Part shown: piece by piece, positions 8,115 to 16,554 of the stretch
Layout: each line of letters opens with the position of its first letter
How positions within the stretch are numbered: position 1 is the stretch's first letter
Assembly (NCBI RefSeq): GCF_036013955.1
Contig: NZ_CP107903.1
Span: 6,386,001-6,450,000 of the forward strand
Reading direction: 5' to 3'
DNA: 64,000 nucleotides
DNA from: Streptomyces sp. NBC_00459
GTDB taxonomy: Bacteria; Actinomycetota; Actinomycetes; Streptomycetales; Streptomycetaceae
Translations under genes and position numbers: made by a program
Notes under the pieces: model-generated
What the model was told of the DNA's origin: nothing
The model's database searches: none
What the model saw: only the letters and a program-made list of their open reading frames with translations

Positions 8115-9467
8115 ATGAGCCTGCGCTCCCGCATAGCCTCCGCCGACGACAACGCCAACGGCAACGGAACCGCGCGTGAGGACGGCCATCTCGTCGCCGT
8201 CTACCGTGCCAAGCTCCTCGAAGAGATCGACCTCGCCGAGATGTCCAGCCTCGCGGCAGCGGAACGCCGTGTCCGGCTGGAACGCGTCCTCGGCCACATC
8301 ATCAGCCGCGAGGGCCCGGTCCTCTCCTCCGCCGAACGCTCCCAGCTCATCCGGCGAGTGGTCGACGAAGCCCTCGGCCTCGGCGTCCTCGAACCGCTCC
8401 TCGCCGACGCGTCGATCACCGAGATCATGGTCAACGGCCCCGACTCGATCTTCGTGGAACGGGCAGGCCGAGTCGAACAGCTCCCCATGCGCTTCGCGTC
8501 GAGCGAGCAGCTGATGCAGACCATCGAGCGGATCGTCTCCACGGTCAACAGGCGGGTGGACGAGTCGAATCCGATGGTCGACGCCCGCCTGCCCACCGGC
8601 GAACGCGTCAACGTCATCATCCCGCCACTCTCCCTCACCGGCCCGACGCTCACCATCCGCCGCTTCCCCCGCGCCTACACGCTCCCGGAGTTGATCGGCC
8701 TCGGTTCGCTGGACGAGCAGATGCTGATGCTCCTCGCCGCGTTCGTCCGGGCCCGCTTCAACGTCATCGTCAGCGGCGGCACGGGCACCGGCAAGACGAC
8801 GCTCCTCAACGCACTCTCCGGTCTGGTCCCCTCCCACGAACGCATCATCACCATCGAGGACTCGGCCGAACTCCAGCTCCAGCAGGAGCATGTGATCCGC
8901 CTCGAATCGCGCCCGGCGAACGTGGAGGGCAAGGGCCAGATCACCATCCGCGACCTGGTCCGCAACTCCCTGCGCATGCGCCCCGACCGCATCATCGTCG
9001 GTGAGGTCCGAGGCGGCGAGACCCTCGACATGCTCCAGGCGATGTCCACGGGCCATGACGGTTCCCTGGCCACCGTCCACGCCAACTCGGCTGAGGACGC
9101 GCTGATGCGCCTGCAGACCCTGGGCTCGATGTCCGAAGTGATGATCCCCTTCGAGGCGTTGAAGGACCAGATCAACTCGGCGGTCGACGTGGTCGTCCAA
9201 CTCGCCCGCCACGTCGACGGCACCCGCCGGATCGCCGAGATCGCCCTGTTGGTGTCCCACGGCCGCGAACAGTTCCGCATCGCGACGGTCTCCCGCTACG
9301 TCTCGCGCCCGACCGGCCCCGACCGTGTCGTCCAGGGCTACTTCGAACACCTCCCGGTGCCCCGCCCGGTCGTGGAGAAGCTGTACCTGGCGAACGAATC
9401 GCTGCCGCCGGCGTTCGGAGTCGCCGAGGTGCTCGACGTACTGGAAACAAGGCAGGCGATCGGATGA
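8115..9467 (+). CDS. tadA: TadA/CpaF secretion ATPase
   Basis: A 450-residue hexameric-type traffic ATPase that powers Flp pilus assembly on the cytoplasmic face of the membrane. The N-terminal domain (residues 30-130) carries ITEIMVNGPD, typical of CpaF. The C-terminal RecA-like domain has Walker A GGTGTGKTT at 221-229, an Asp box around TIEDSAEL, Walker B-like IIVGEVRGGE and the His box around STGHDGSLATVHANS. Length and motifs are normal for the family. ATG at 8115 follows a 100-bp spacer with GAGAGGAG further upstream than ideal. The stop codon overlaps the start of the following 40-codon frame as ATGA. Confidence 0.95.
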   Translation: MSLRSRIASADDNANGNGTAREDGHLVAVYRAKLLEEIDLAEMSSLAAAERRVRLERVLGHIISREGPVLSSAERSQLIRRVVDEALGLGVLEPLLADASITEIMVNGPDSIFVERAGRVEQLPMRFASSEQLMQTIERIVSTVNRRVDESNPMVDARLPTGERVNVIIPPLSLTGPTLTIRRFPRAYTLPELIGLGSLDEQMLMLLAAFVRARFNVIVSGGTGTGKTTLLNALSGLVPSHERIITIEDSAELQLQQEHVIRLESRPANVEGKGQITIRDLVRNSLRMRPDRIIVGEVRGGETLDMLQAMSTGHDGSLATVHANSAEDALMRLQTLGSMSEVMIPFEALKDQINSAVDVVVQLARHVDGTRRIAEIALLVSHGREQFRIATVSRYVSRPTGPDRVVQGYFEHLPVPRPVVEKLYLANESLPPAFGVAEVLDVLETRQAIG

Positions 9468-9586
9468 CGACCCGGATGAACCCGCGGACCACTGTGCGTA
9501 CGGCTACACGTACGACCACGCGGACCCCTACGCGTACGACCACGCGAACGACAACGAGGACGACTGTGCGGAGCGAGCAGCCATGA
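9464..9586 (+). CDS. 40-residue Thr/Arg repeat bridging ORF
   Basis: The ATG at 9464 overlaps the tadA stop as ATGA, and the TGA at 9584 overlaps the tadB ATG at 9583 as ATGA, so the frame exactly bridges the two genes. The 40-residue product is almost entirely Thr and Arg, with repeats of the TRTTTR type, encoded by imperfect repeats around cgtacgaccacgcg. Such a composition suggests either a coupling device that passes ribosomes to tadB or a nucleic-acid- or membrane-binding peptide. No known family. The exact overlaps at both ends argue against chance; the low complexity argues against a folded protein. Confidence 0.55.
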   Translation: MTTRMNPRTTVRTATRTTTRTPTRTTTRTTTRTTVRSEQP

Positions 9587-10524
9587 ACAACTCGGTCCCG
9601 CTGGCGTTGGGCGCCACGATGCTCTGCGGCACGCTCGCCGTGGCGGGCGTGCACACGTACGCCACCGGCCGCGCCCAGCGCCGGGCACTCGAAGACCGCC
9701 TCTCCGGGGGCGGCGCGCTGAGTACGGCGGCCGGTCGCGTACGCCGGTTCGCGGCCGTCGACCGCCGACTGCGCCGCACCCGCCTCGGCCGTACGATCCA
9801 CCTCCGCCTCTCGGCGACCGGACTGGACCTGACGGCCGGCGAGTTCTTCACTTACGTCACCGGTGTCGGCGTCGCGCTGTGGCTGCTGGCAGCCGCCGTA
9901 CTGGCGCCCTTCTTCGGCCCGATCGCCGCGCTGGTGACGGTCTGGGGTGCGGCGATCTTCCTCAACTGGCAACGCCAGAAACGTATCGAGGCGTTCATCA
10001 ACCAACTCCCGGACGTGGCCCGCCTGCTGGCCAACGCCACGGCGGCCGGCCTCGCCCTGCGTACGTCACTGGCGATGGCGGCGGAGGAGCTGGAGGCCCC
10101 GGCGGGTGAGGAACTTGCCCGGGTGGCTGACCAGTTGAGCCTTGGCCGGACGATCGACGACGCCCTGGGAGAGCTGGCGGAACGCCTCCCGTCCCGCGAA
10201 CTGGTCGTCCTGGTCACGACGTTGGTTCTGGCGAACAAGGCGGGCGGCTCGGTGGTCAGCTCCCTGCGCAACCTCACCCAGACCCTGGAGGACCGCAAGG
10301 AGACGCGCCGCGAGGTCCGCACGATGCTGTCGGAGGTCAACGCGACGGCCTTCACGGTCCCTTGCCTGGGCCTCGGCTCGCTCCTCCTCATCAACTCCTC
10401 GAACGAGGGCGCGTTGGAGAAGGTGACCGGCTCCGCCCTCGGCCAGGGCCTGATCCTCCTCTCCCTGGGCCTGTACACGGTCGGCTTCTTCGTCATCCGC
10501 CGCCTGGGCAAGATCGAAGTCTGA
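9583..10524 (+). CDS. tadB: TadB inner-membrane platform protein
   Basis: 313 residues of the type II secretion F (GspF-like) family. The N-terminus has a hydrophobic segment (residues 5-23), followed by a cytoplasmic stretch and two helices around residues 85-125. A GspF domain (QLPDVARLLANATAAGLALR, then LSLGRTIDDALGELAERLP and EVNATAFTVPCLG) precedes C-terminal membrane helices. TadB and TadC form the membrane base on which the TadA ATPase acts. ATG 9583 is chosen because it overlaps the upstream frame and has GGAG about 9 bases before it; longer readings run into low-complexity sequence. Confidence 0.9.
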   Translation: MNNSVPLALGATMLCGTLAVAGVHTYATGRAQRRALEDRLSGGGALSTAAGRVRRFAAVDRRLRRTRLGRTIHLRLSATGLDLTAGEFFTYVTGVGVALWLLAAAVLAPFFGPIAALVTVWGAAIFLNWQRQKRIEAFINQLPDVARLLANATAAGLALRTSLAMAAEELEAPAGEELARVADQLSLGRTIDDALGELAERLPSRELVVLVTTLVLANKAGGSVVSSLRNLTQTLEDRKETRREVRTMLSEVNATAFTVPCLGLGSLLLINSSNEGALEKVTGSALGQGLILLSLGLYTVGFFVIRRLGKIEV

Positions 10525-10541
10525 GGGGAGTGAGTGACCGG

Positions 10542-11432
10542 ATGCTGCCACTGCTACTGGCCTTGGTGATGGCGATCGCCGTCGCGGGCGCCCTGCTGGG
10601 CATCCGCATGATCCGAGCCGACGCCAAACTCCCGTCCGACATGCTCCTCGCCCTGGAGGTGGGCGGCACCCGGGTCTCGAAGGCAGACTCGGCGGTGGAC
10701 CGCATGGGCATGCGCTTCGCACCCCTCGTCCTCCGCCTGATGGGCCCCCGCCGGGTCGACGCGAAACGCCTGCGCATCGACATGGCGGGCAACCCCGGTG
10801 GCCTGACCATCACCCGCTACGCGGCCCGCCGAGCCGTCTACTTCACCTTCGGCATCCTCCTCGGCCTGATCTTCCTCACCAACGGCAACCTGGTCCTCGC
10901 GGTCATCACGTTCGCCTTCGGAGTGACAGCCGCGGACGCCGCGATCTGGCAGGCGGTACGGGAACGCAAGGACGTCATCGACCGCACCCTCCCCGACTTC
11001 CTGGACGTGCTCGCGGTCGTGGTCTCGGCGGGCCTGGGCTTCCGCCAGGCCCTGGACCGGGTGGCGGAGAAGTACGAGGGTCCCTGGGCGGACGAACTCC
11101 GCATCACACTCCGCCAGATGGACATGGGCGTCAGCCGTCGCCAGGCTTTCGACCAGCTCCGCAAGCGCAACTCCAGTGAGCAGGTGGCCCAGTTCGTCTC
11201 GGCGCTCCAGCAGGGCGAGGAACTCGGCTCCCCGATCGCCGAGACCCTGATCCAGATCGCCGCCGACATGCGCCGCACGGACGCCCAGGAGTCCCGCCGC
11301 CGCGCCGCGAAGACCATCCCCAAGGCAACCCTCGTAACCCTGGTGTTCATGCTCCCCGCGACGATGATCCTCATCGCGACGGGCATGTTCCTCGGCTCGG
11401 GTACGAACTTCGGCTCGATTCTGGGACGTTGA
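10542..11432 (+). CDS. tadC: TadC inner-membrane platform protein
   Basis: 296 residues of the GspF family, partner of TadB. A hydrophobic N-terminus (residues 3-20) precedes a cytoplasmic region, two helices near residues 92-125, then the conserved DRTLPDFLDVLAVVVSAGLG segment, LRQMDMGVSRRQAFDQL and the final helix with LVFMLPATMILIATGMFL. The start is ATG 10542 with AGGGGAG upstream; GTG 10530, in frame, is possible. The stop overlaps the next gene's potential TTG start (TTGA). Confidence 0.9.
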   Translation: MLPLLLALVMAIAVAGALLGIRMIRADAKLPSDMLLALEVGGTRVSKADSAVDRMGMRFAPLVLRLMGPRRVDAKRLRIDMAGNPGGLTITRYAARRAVYFTFGILLGLIFLTNGNLVLAVITFAFGVTAADAAIWQAVRERKDVIDRTLPDFLDVLAVVVSAGLGFRQALDRVAEKYEGPWADELRITLRQMDMGVSRRQAFDQLRKRNSSEQVAQFVSALQQGEELGSPIAETLIQIAADMRRTDAQESRRRAAKTIPKATLVTLVFMLPATMILIATGMFLGSGTNFGSILGR

Positions 11433-12835
11433 GGACCTTGAGGATCTTGAGGGCGATGCGGCCGATGAGAGCCATGAGGACAAGGCGACCCGAGGAAGGA
11501 CAGGGCCGGGGACGGAACCGGGGCTACGACCCGACCGCCGGCTACCTGGCCGACGACGCCCCTGCCCCCGCCACCATCCGCCTCCAACTGAACGCGCTCC
11601 AGGCCCTGTGCCGCCAGGCGTTCGCGGTACGCATGACGATGCTGGCCCTCGGCACCCCCTTCGCGATGACCAACACCGTGCAAGGACCCCCGCGTTACGC
11701 GGTACTGGCGGCGGCGGTCCTGGGCATCACCGCCTCGTACGCCATGTTCCGCGACTGGGACCGCCTGGCCCCCCGCCTCCTGGCTCATCCCACCCTCATG
11801 GCAGCGGACTTGATGTTCGCGGGGATACTCCTCCTGACCGCGTCCCCCGCCTCCCCCCTCGCCTACGCCACGGTGTGCACCCCTCTCCTCGCCGGCCTCC
11901 TCTACGGCTGGCAGGGTTCAGGCGTCTTCACGGGCCTGCAACTGGTCGTGCTCCTCACGGTCCACCGAGCCTGGGAACACCGCCCGGGCACAGGCACCAG
12001 CACACTCCTCATAGCGGGCTTCTGCGTCGGCGCCGGCATCATCGGCGTCACCTTGCGCAACCTGATGTTCCGCTTCGGTACGGCGAGCGAGGCACTGGCG
12101 GAGGCGAACTCCCGTCTGGCGGTGGCCGAGGCCGTGGAGTCGGAACGGGCCCGCCTGGCACGGGAGATGCACGACTCGGTTACCAAGACCCTGCACGGAC
12201 TGTCGTTGGCGGCAGAGGCCCTCTCGGCATCGGCGAACGGCGGTACTGCGAACCCGGACCCGGAATCGGTACGGCGCCACGCGGCGCTGGTGGCCTCGGC
12301 GGCCCGCCGGGCGGCAACGGAGTCCCGCGACCTCCTCGCCGACCTGCGCCACCACACGGACCTGACGGCACCGGACGTAGATCTGGTCGCCGAACTGGCG
12401 CAGAAGGCGGCGGAGTTCGAGCAGAGCACGAGAATCCGTACGCGTCTAAAGACGCCCATAGGAAGGCTCGACGCCCTCCCGCACCGGACGGCACACCACC
12501 TTCTGGCGATCGTGTCGGAAGCCCTGGAGAACACGCGCAGGCACGCGGACGCGACGAGCGTGACGCTGGAGGCGGAACTCTCCGGGGACGGCCTGATGCT
12601 CCGCATCACAGACGACGGAGTAGGCCTCCCCGCCCCACTGAACCTCGAAGCGACCACCAGAACAGGCCACTTCGGCATGCTGGGCATGGTGGAACGGGCG
12701 AGGTCGCTGGGTGCGGTGATTCACCTGGGCCGACTGGAGGAAGGGGGCGCGGAGATCCGAGTCGACGTGAGGTCACCCGGACTCGACTACGTGCCCCGGC
12801 CCCGGAAGGAGGTCGTATCGCATGCCCGGAGATGA
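11429..12835 (+). CDS. Sensor histidine kinase of the NarL-partner type
   Basis: Up to 468 residues. Five or six membrane helices occupy about residues 65-210 with little extracellular domain. A HisKA_3 dimerisation domain follows, with the phospho-acceptor in REMHDS (His248), and an HATPase domain with ALENTRRHAD (N box), DDGVGLP (G1) and HFGMLGM (G2). The start is uncertain: TTG 11429 overlaps the tadC stop, and ATG 11456 with GAGGG nearby is at least as good. The response regulator gene overlaps its 3' end. Its place inside the pilus operon suggests it controls pilus expression, which is inference. Confidence 0.9.
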   Translation: MRTLRILRAMRPMRAMRTRRPEEGQGRGRNRGYDPTAGYLADDAPAPATIRLQLNALQALCRQAFAVRMTMLALGTPFAMTNTVQGPPRYAVLAAAVLGITASYAMFRDWDRLAPRLLAHPTLMAADLMFAGILLLTASPASPLAYATVCTPLLAGLLYGWQGSGVFTGLQLVVLLTVHRAWEHRPGTGTSTLLIAGFCVGAGIIGVTLRNLMFRFGTASEALAEANSRLAVAEAVESERARLAREMHDSVTKTLHGLSLAAEALSASANGGTANPDPESVRRHAALVASAARRAATESRDLLADLRHHTDLTAPDVDLVAELAQKAAEFEQSTRIRTRLKTPIGRLDALPHRTAHHLLAIVSEALENTRRHADATSVTLEAELSGDGLMLRITDDGVGLPAPLNLEATTRTGHFGMLGMVERARSLGAVIHLGRLEEGGAEIRVDVRSPGLDYVPRPRKEVVSHARR

Positions 12836-13604
12836 ATGGCCACACCCGCTAAGGGTGTTGGTGGCGGACGACAACCCCGTCGTACGGGCAGGCCTGACGG
12901 CACTGCTGGGCGGCCACCCGGACATCGATGTGGTGGCGGAGGCGTCGAACGGCACCGAGGCGGTGTCGGCGGCGGAGCGCGTACACCCTGACGTGGTGTT
13001 GCTCGACGTACGCATGCCCGGCACGGACGGCCTCACGGCCCTTCCCCAACTGGTCTCGCTGGCCCCGGTGATGATGCTGACGTACAGCAGCGAGCCGGAG
13101 ATTGTGCGGCAGGCGCTGGGCAGAGGCGCTTCGGCCTACCTGATCCACGGGGGTTTCACGGCGGAGGAACTGGTGGAGGCCGTACGGGCGGTAGGCAGGG
13201 GGGCGAGAGTGATGGCACGGGCGGCGAAGGCACCGCACGCCTCCGTACTGAGACCGGACGTCGTGGATTCGCTCGGCGTTTCCTACGAACCGAACGAAAG
13301 CTCTTCGCATTTGCAACCGCTTATGGCACCTTTGTGGCAAGCTCGGGAGGCCCAGCTCGGCCGTGTGGCGACACTCGCCACCCGCGACCACATCCGACCG
13401 GACTTCGGTTTGAGCTTGAGGGAGGTGGAGGTCATGGATCTCATCGCAGCGGGGGTGAACAACCAGCAGATCGCCGCCACCTGTTTCATCAGCGAGAAGA
13501 CAGTCAAGAACCACATCAACCGCATCTTCGCAAAGCTGCAGAGTACGACACGGAGCGAGGCGATCGCCCGGTGGCTGGGTACGGCTCAGGAGGGGTGGCT
13601 GTGA
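12822..13604 (+). CDS. LuxR/NarL-type response regulator
   Basis: 260 residues. The receiver domain has the acidic pair in VADDN and the phospho-accepting Asp62 in LLDVRMPG; an HGGF stretch stands near the switch lysine region, and I cannot point to the usual conserved Lys with confidence. After an unusually long linker (about residues 130-190) comes a LuxR-type HTH: LREVEVMDLIAAGVNNQQIA, then SEKTVKNHINRIFAKL. The gene overlaps the kinase gene by 14 bases. Together they make a two-component system embedded between tadC and the pilin gene. Confidence 0.9.
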   Translation: MPGDEWPHPLRVLVADDNPVVRAGLTALLGGHPDIDVVAEASNGTEAVSAAERVHPDVVLLDVRMPGTDGLTALPQLVSLAPVMMLTYSSEPEIVRQALGRGASAYLIHGGFTAEELVEAVRAVGRGARVMARAAKAPHASVLRPDVVDSLGVSYEPNESSSHLQPLMAPLWQAREAQLGRVATLATRDHIRPDFGLSLREVEVMDLIAAGVNNQQIAATCFISEKTVKNHINRIFAKLQSTTRSEAIARWLGTAQEGWL

Positions 13605-13712
13605 TGAGGCGTACCGCAGAGGGAAGTTGGGTCCCCGGACCCACGCGGAGTAGACCGGCTTTCACGTACGGTGGCCGGGTCGGTATTGACGTTCGGCGGA
13701 AGGGCAGGCGCA

Positions 13713-13913
13713 GTGGACAGGTTCAACAGGTGGGCGTGGACTGTCGTTTCCCGGATGCAGGGCAGGGAGCGGGACAGGGGAGCCGGGTTCGTGGAGTATG
13801 CCGGCCTGATGATCATCGTCGCCGGGATCTTCGTGCTGATCAAGAGTCTCAATCTGGGCACCCTGATCTCGGGGGCGATTCGCACTGCGGTCACCAGCGT
13901 CACCGGCGGCTGA
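13713..13913 (+). CDS. flp: Flp-type type IVb pilin
   Basis: 66 residues. A basic leader (MDRFNRW to RERDRG) is followed by GAGFVEYAGLMIIVAGIFVL: this matches the type IVb prepilin signature, with a Gly at the cleavage site, Glu at about +5 followed by Tyr, and a continuous hydrophobic helix. The very short C-terminal part (about 20 residues) is typical of Flp pilins. Start GTG at 13713 with GGAAGGGCAGG upstream. It lies after the two-component genes rather than at the front of the operon, preceded by about 100 bp that may hold its own promoter. No prepilin peptidase gene is in the window. Confidence 0.8.
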   Translation: MDRFNRWAWTVVSRMQGRERDRGAGFVEYAGLMIIVAGIFVLIKSLNLGTLISGAIRTAVTSVTGG

Positions 13914-14521
13914 CCGCCGCACGAGTTCTTGGCGACCGTGGGCAGACCCTGCCGATCTACATCTGGCTGACGGGAATCCTGCTCTTCGCCGCCGTCGCCT
14001 TCTTCGTGTTCGCGCAAGCAGCGTCTGTCCGCAATGGAGCCCAGTCCGCGGCGGACGCTGCGGCGTTGGCGGCCGCGCAGGACGCCCGGGACGAACTGGT
14101 GGACGGCTTGGTCGCCGCCGTCGAGGCGGACGACGATGACTGGCTCGACTGGCTGAACGGTGACGAGTCAGTGGGCGATGGCGCCCAGGCCGCCGCGCAG
14201 GCACTGGCAGCCGACAACGACTCCGTCCTTGAGGGCGAGGCCGTGCAGGTTGTGCAGGACGGATATCCCGGATTCCGGGTCAACATCCAGACCAACTACA
14301 CCGTCGGCAACTCGATCATTCCAGGCACCGAGAGCATGAATGGCAGGGCCCACGCGACCGCTGTCATCAAGCCGCGCTGCGAGAGCATTCCCCCCGTTGA
14401 TCCCCTGGATCCCTTCGAGCTGGACTGTGACGGCGAAACTGTGATCATCGACCCCGGTCATTTCAATCCAGGCGACTTTCCCGACGCGTCTGAGCTGTTC
14501 TCTGTGTATCTGGTCCAGTGA
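13910..14521 (+). CDS. TadG-like pilus protein with non-standard start
   Basis: The reading frame clearly encodes a Tad-type protein: GDRGQTLPIYIWLTGILL begins a membrane helix, then NGAQSAADAAALAAAQDARD, the usual TadG helix, and an acidic exported domain to 14521. But in this frame there is no ATG, GTG or TTG between GTG 13736, which lies inside the pilin gene, and GTG 14006, which is already past the helix. CTG at 13910 overlaps the pilin stop as CTGA and would give 203 residues, so I use it provisionally. A frameshift from the pilin frame or a long overlapping start (GTG 13736 or ATG 13604) are alternatives. Confidence 0.6.
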   Translation: MTAARVLGDRGQTLPIYIWLTGILLFAAVAFFVFAQAASVRNGAQSAADAAALAAAQDARDELVDGLVAAVEADDDDWLDWLNGDESVGDGAQAAAQALAADNDSVLEGEAVQVVQDGYPGFRVNIQTNYTVGNSIIPGTESMNGRAHATAVIKPRCESIPPVDPLDPFELDCDGETVIIDPGHFNPGDFPDASELFSVYLVQ

Positions 14522-14536
14522 GAGGAAGTCGTACCG

Positions 14537-15133
14537 ATGAAGTTTCGGCACACCATGAAGAGCCGTAGGGCAGTGGGCGCGGTGGCGATCACGACCGGAT
14601 TGCTCCTCATGGTGGCGGGTTGCGGGGGAGGAGACGGCGGCAAGACGGACGAGAAGGCGTCTTCATCGGCACCCAGCCAAACCCAGAGTGGCGGAGACGA
14701 GAAGACGGAGTCCTCGGCGCCTGCCGCCGAACCCGCACTGGCCGAAGTGAAGAGCGGCGACATCACACTCACCGTCACCTCGGCAGTTCGTGATCAGGGT
14801 GGCTTCGTGACGGTGAACGGCACGGTCACCAACAACGGCGGGAAGTTCTGGGTCGCGGGGGACTGGCTCGGTGACGAAAATGAGCTGATCAAGAACGGCC
14901 CCTCTCTCGCCGGAGCGTCGCTGGTCGACAGCAAGGCCAAGAAGAAGTACCTCGTCCTTCGGGACACCGATGGGCGCTGCCTGTGCACGAAGTTCGAGGG
15001 AGGAGGCGTCGACACGGGACAGGCGGCCGACTGGTTCGCCCAGTTCCCCGCTCCTCCGGAGGGTTCCAACCAGGTGACCTTCCAAGTCGGCACGATGCCC
15101 CCGGCGTCGATCGAAATCTCCGAGGGCGAGTGA
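14537..15133 (+). CDS. Lipoprotein of the pilus locus
   Basis: 198 residues. Basic start, hydrophobic core and lipobox VAGC (Cys29), then a Ser/Lys/Gln-rich linker and a beta-rich domain with NGTVTNNGGKFW, resembling DUF4352-like immunoglobulin-type extracellular domains. A CLC pair lies near residue 153. ATG at 14537 with GAGAGGAAG upstream; an in-frame ATG at residue 7 is possible. It is 15 bp after the tadG-like gene and immediately before the OmpA-family gene, so it probably belongs to the same transcript. Function unknown. Confidence 0.85.
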   Translation: MKFRHTMKSRRAVGAVAITTGLLLMVAGCGGGDGGKTDEKASSSAPSQTQSGGDEKTESSAPAAEPALAEVKSGDITLTVTSAVRDQGGFVTVNGTVTNNGGKFWVAGDWLGDENELIKNGPSLAGASLVDSKAKKKYLVLRDTDGRCLCTKFEGGGVDTGQAADWFAQFPAPPEGSNQVTFQVGTMPPASIEISEGE

Positions 15134-15135
15134 CC

Positions 15136-15759
15136 ATGGCAGTCACCAGCCGCTTCACTTCAACCGTTCTCACGGCCCTGGCGGTACTGGCCACCCTTTC
15201 CCTGACGGGCACACCCGCCGCCGCGGACGACGACGGCCCCAGTTCCCTCCTGGGCACGGTCACCACCTCGCCACCTCCAAAGGTGGACCCCAACAGCCCC
15301 GGCCTGAAACTGACCGGCGGCGCCACGCTCGCCCCGTCCAAAGTCCTCGACATCATGTCGGTCGTGGAGGATATGGGCGGCGAGGAACGCCGGGTGGACA
15401 CGAGCGAGAGCGTGACCTTCGCGCTCCAGGCGGAGGTCCTGTTCCCGAAGAACAGCTCGAAGCTGAACCCGGAGGCCCGCTCCCGTATCCAGGCGATCGC
15501 GGACGAGATCAAGGCCCAGAAGGCCACGAACGTCAGGGTCTTCGGATTCACCGACAACCTCGGCTCGTACGCCCACGGCCTGACCCTCTCCAAGAACCGC
15601 GCGGAGGTCGTCCACGACGAACTGGCCGCCGGCCTGGGCGCAGACGTCACCTTCCAGGTGCGGGGCTACAGCGAGGACTACCCGATCGCCGACAACACCT
15701 CGGAACAGGGCCGGCGCAAGAACCGGCGCGTGGAGGTGACGTTCCAGAAGGGGGAGTGA
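15136..15759 (+). CDS. Secreted OmpA-family protein
   Basis: 207 residues. Signal peptide ending at PAAA near residue 30, a linker, then an OmpA-like peptidoglycan-binding domain: LFPKNSSKLNPEARSRI, VFGFTDNLGS, LSKNRAEVVHDEL, and the terminal GRRKNRRVEV. The domain normally binds diaminopimelate in peptidoglycan, so it may anchor the pilus or envelope complex to the wall. ATG 15136 is used; GTG 15130 would overlap the lipoprotein stop (GTGA). It is the last plus-strand gene of the locus and faces the phosphotransferase gene. Confidence 0.88.
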   Translation: MAVTSRFTSTVLTALAVLATLSLTGTPAAADDDGPSSLLGTVTTSPPPKVDPNSPGLKLTGGATLAPSKVLDIMSVVEDMGGEERRVDTSESVTFALQAEVLFPKNSSKLNPEARSRIQAIADEIKAQKATNVRVFGFTDNLGSYAHGLTLSKNRAEVVHDELAAGLGADVTFQVRGYSEDYPIADNTSEQGRRKNRRVEVTFQKGE

Positions 15760-15810
15760 AGGCGGAGCTCCCTCAGGCTCACACCCCCGCCGCCTCAGAC
15801 CGCGCCGAAC

Positions 15811-16554
15811 TCAGCCTGCGAGCAGGGCGCGCAACCACTGGTCTTCGCGTTGCTCGATGTATTCGGCGTCGTTCCGCCAGGCGTCGCCGTGCCCCTCCGC
15901 CCAGAGCCTGGCCCATGGCTGGTTGCCCTCGGCTGCCTGCTCACGCAGGAAGTCGTGCATGGCTCGGGTGCGGCGGCCCAACAGGGGTACCAGTTCACGC
16001 CGTTCGCTCTCCGTGAGCCCATATGCGTCGGCGAAGATACGCAGGCGGCTGTCGGCATCGGCACGTTGCCAATGCGGGTGCGCGGACAACTGGATGAAGC
16101 CGCGCATCGCATAGGCGACGTCCCACAGGCGAGTACCAGGGCCGGCCGTGTCCCAGTCGATGAAGGCCCAGGTGTCCTCTCCATCGGCCACGAGATTCCA
16201 CGGGGCCAAGTCGTGATGGGCGATGATGTCGGCACCCTCGGCGGGGATGAGCACCTGCCAGTGGGCGTCGGACGGTGGCGTGAACCCGTCCACGGCATCG
16301 TGGAAGTCCCTGACCAGCCGCGCCAGGCGAGCCAACCCCTGGGAGGACTCCACCAGCGCGAACCGGTCGGGCCAGATCACCTCGCCTCTCACGAAGGTCA
16401 GCACCTCCCGCCCCTGCTCGTCGATGCCAAGGGGACGGGGAGCCGCCCGGAAGCCCACCCTGTGAAGATGGGCAAGCAGCGCATGCACCGCTGGAGTCCA
16501 CGGCCCCGCCGGCCGCCGAACGGTATCCCCGACGCTAACGACACCGGCGCTCAT
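15811..16554 (-). CDS. Aminoglycoside phosphotransferase (APH) family protein
   Basis: 247 residues with a protein-kinase-like fold. The catalytic loop HHDLAPWNLV (HxD....N pattern) is at about residues 133-142 and the metal-binding FIDWDTAGPG about 10 residues later. The N-lobe is short, and GEVIWPD replaces a typical kinase hinge. Family members phosphorylate aminoglycosides, homoserine, choline or other small molecules; the substrate cannot be read from the sequence. ATG at 16554 has GGTGGGA upstream. It is convergent with the OmpA gene and not obviously part of an operon. Confidence 0.85.
   Translation of the reverse strand: MSAGVVSVGDTVRRPAGPWTPAVHALLAHLHRVGFRAAPRPLGIDEQGREVLTFVRGEVIWPDRFALVESSQGLARLARLVRDFHDAVDGFTPPSDAHWQVLIPAEGADIIAHHDLAPWNLVADGEDTWAFIDWDTAGPGTRLWDVAYAMRGFIQLSAHPHWQRADADSRLRIFADAYGLTESERRELVPLLGRRTRAMHDFLREQAAEGNQPWARLWAEGHGDAWRNDAEYIEQREDQWLRALLAG

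Noticed and set aside
10554..11483. A 309-codon minus-strand frame over tadC
   Set aside because: Antisense to tadC and composed of His/Gln/Glu/Arg runs; no start context.
13604..14521. TadG-like gene starting at ATG 13604
   Set aside because: It would overlap the entire pilin gene in another frame and add about 100 residues without family likeness; kept only as an alternative.
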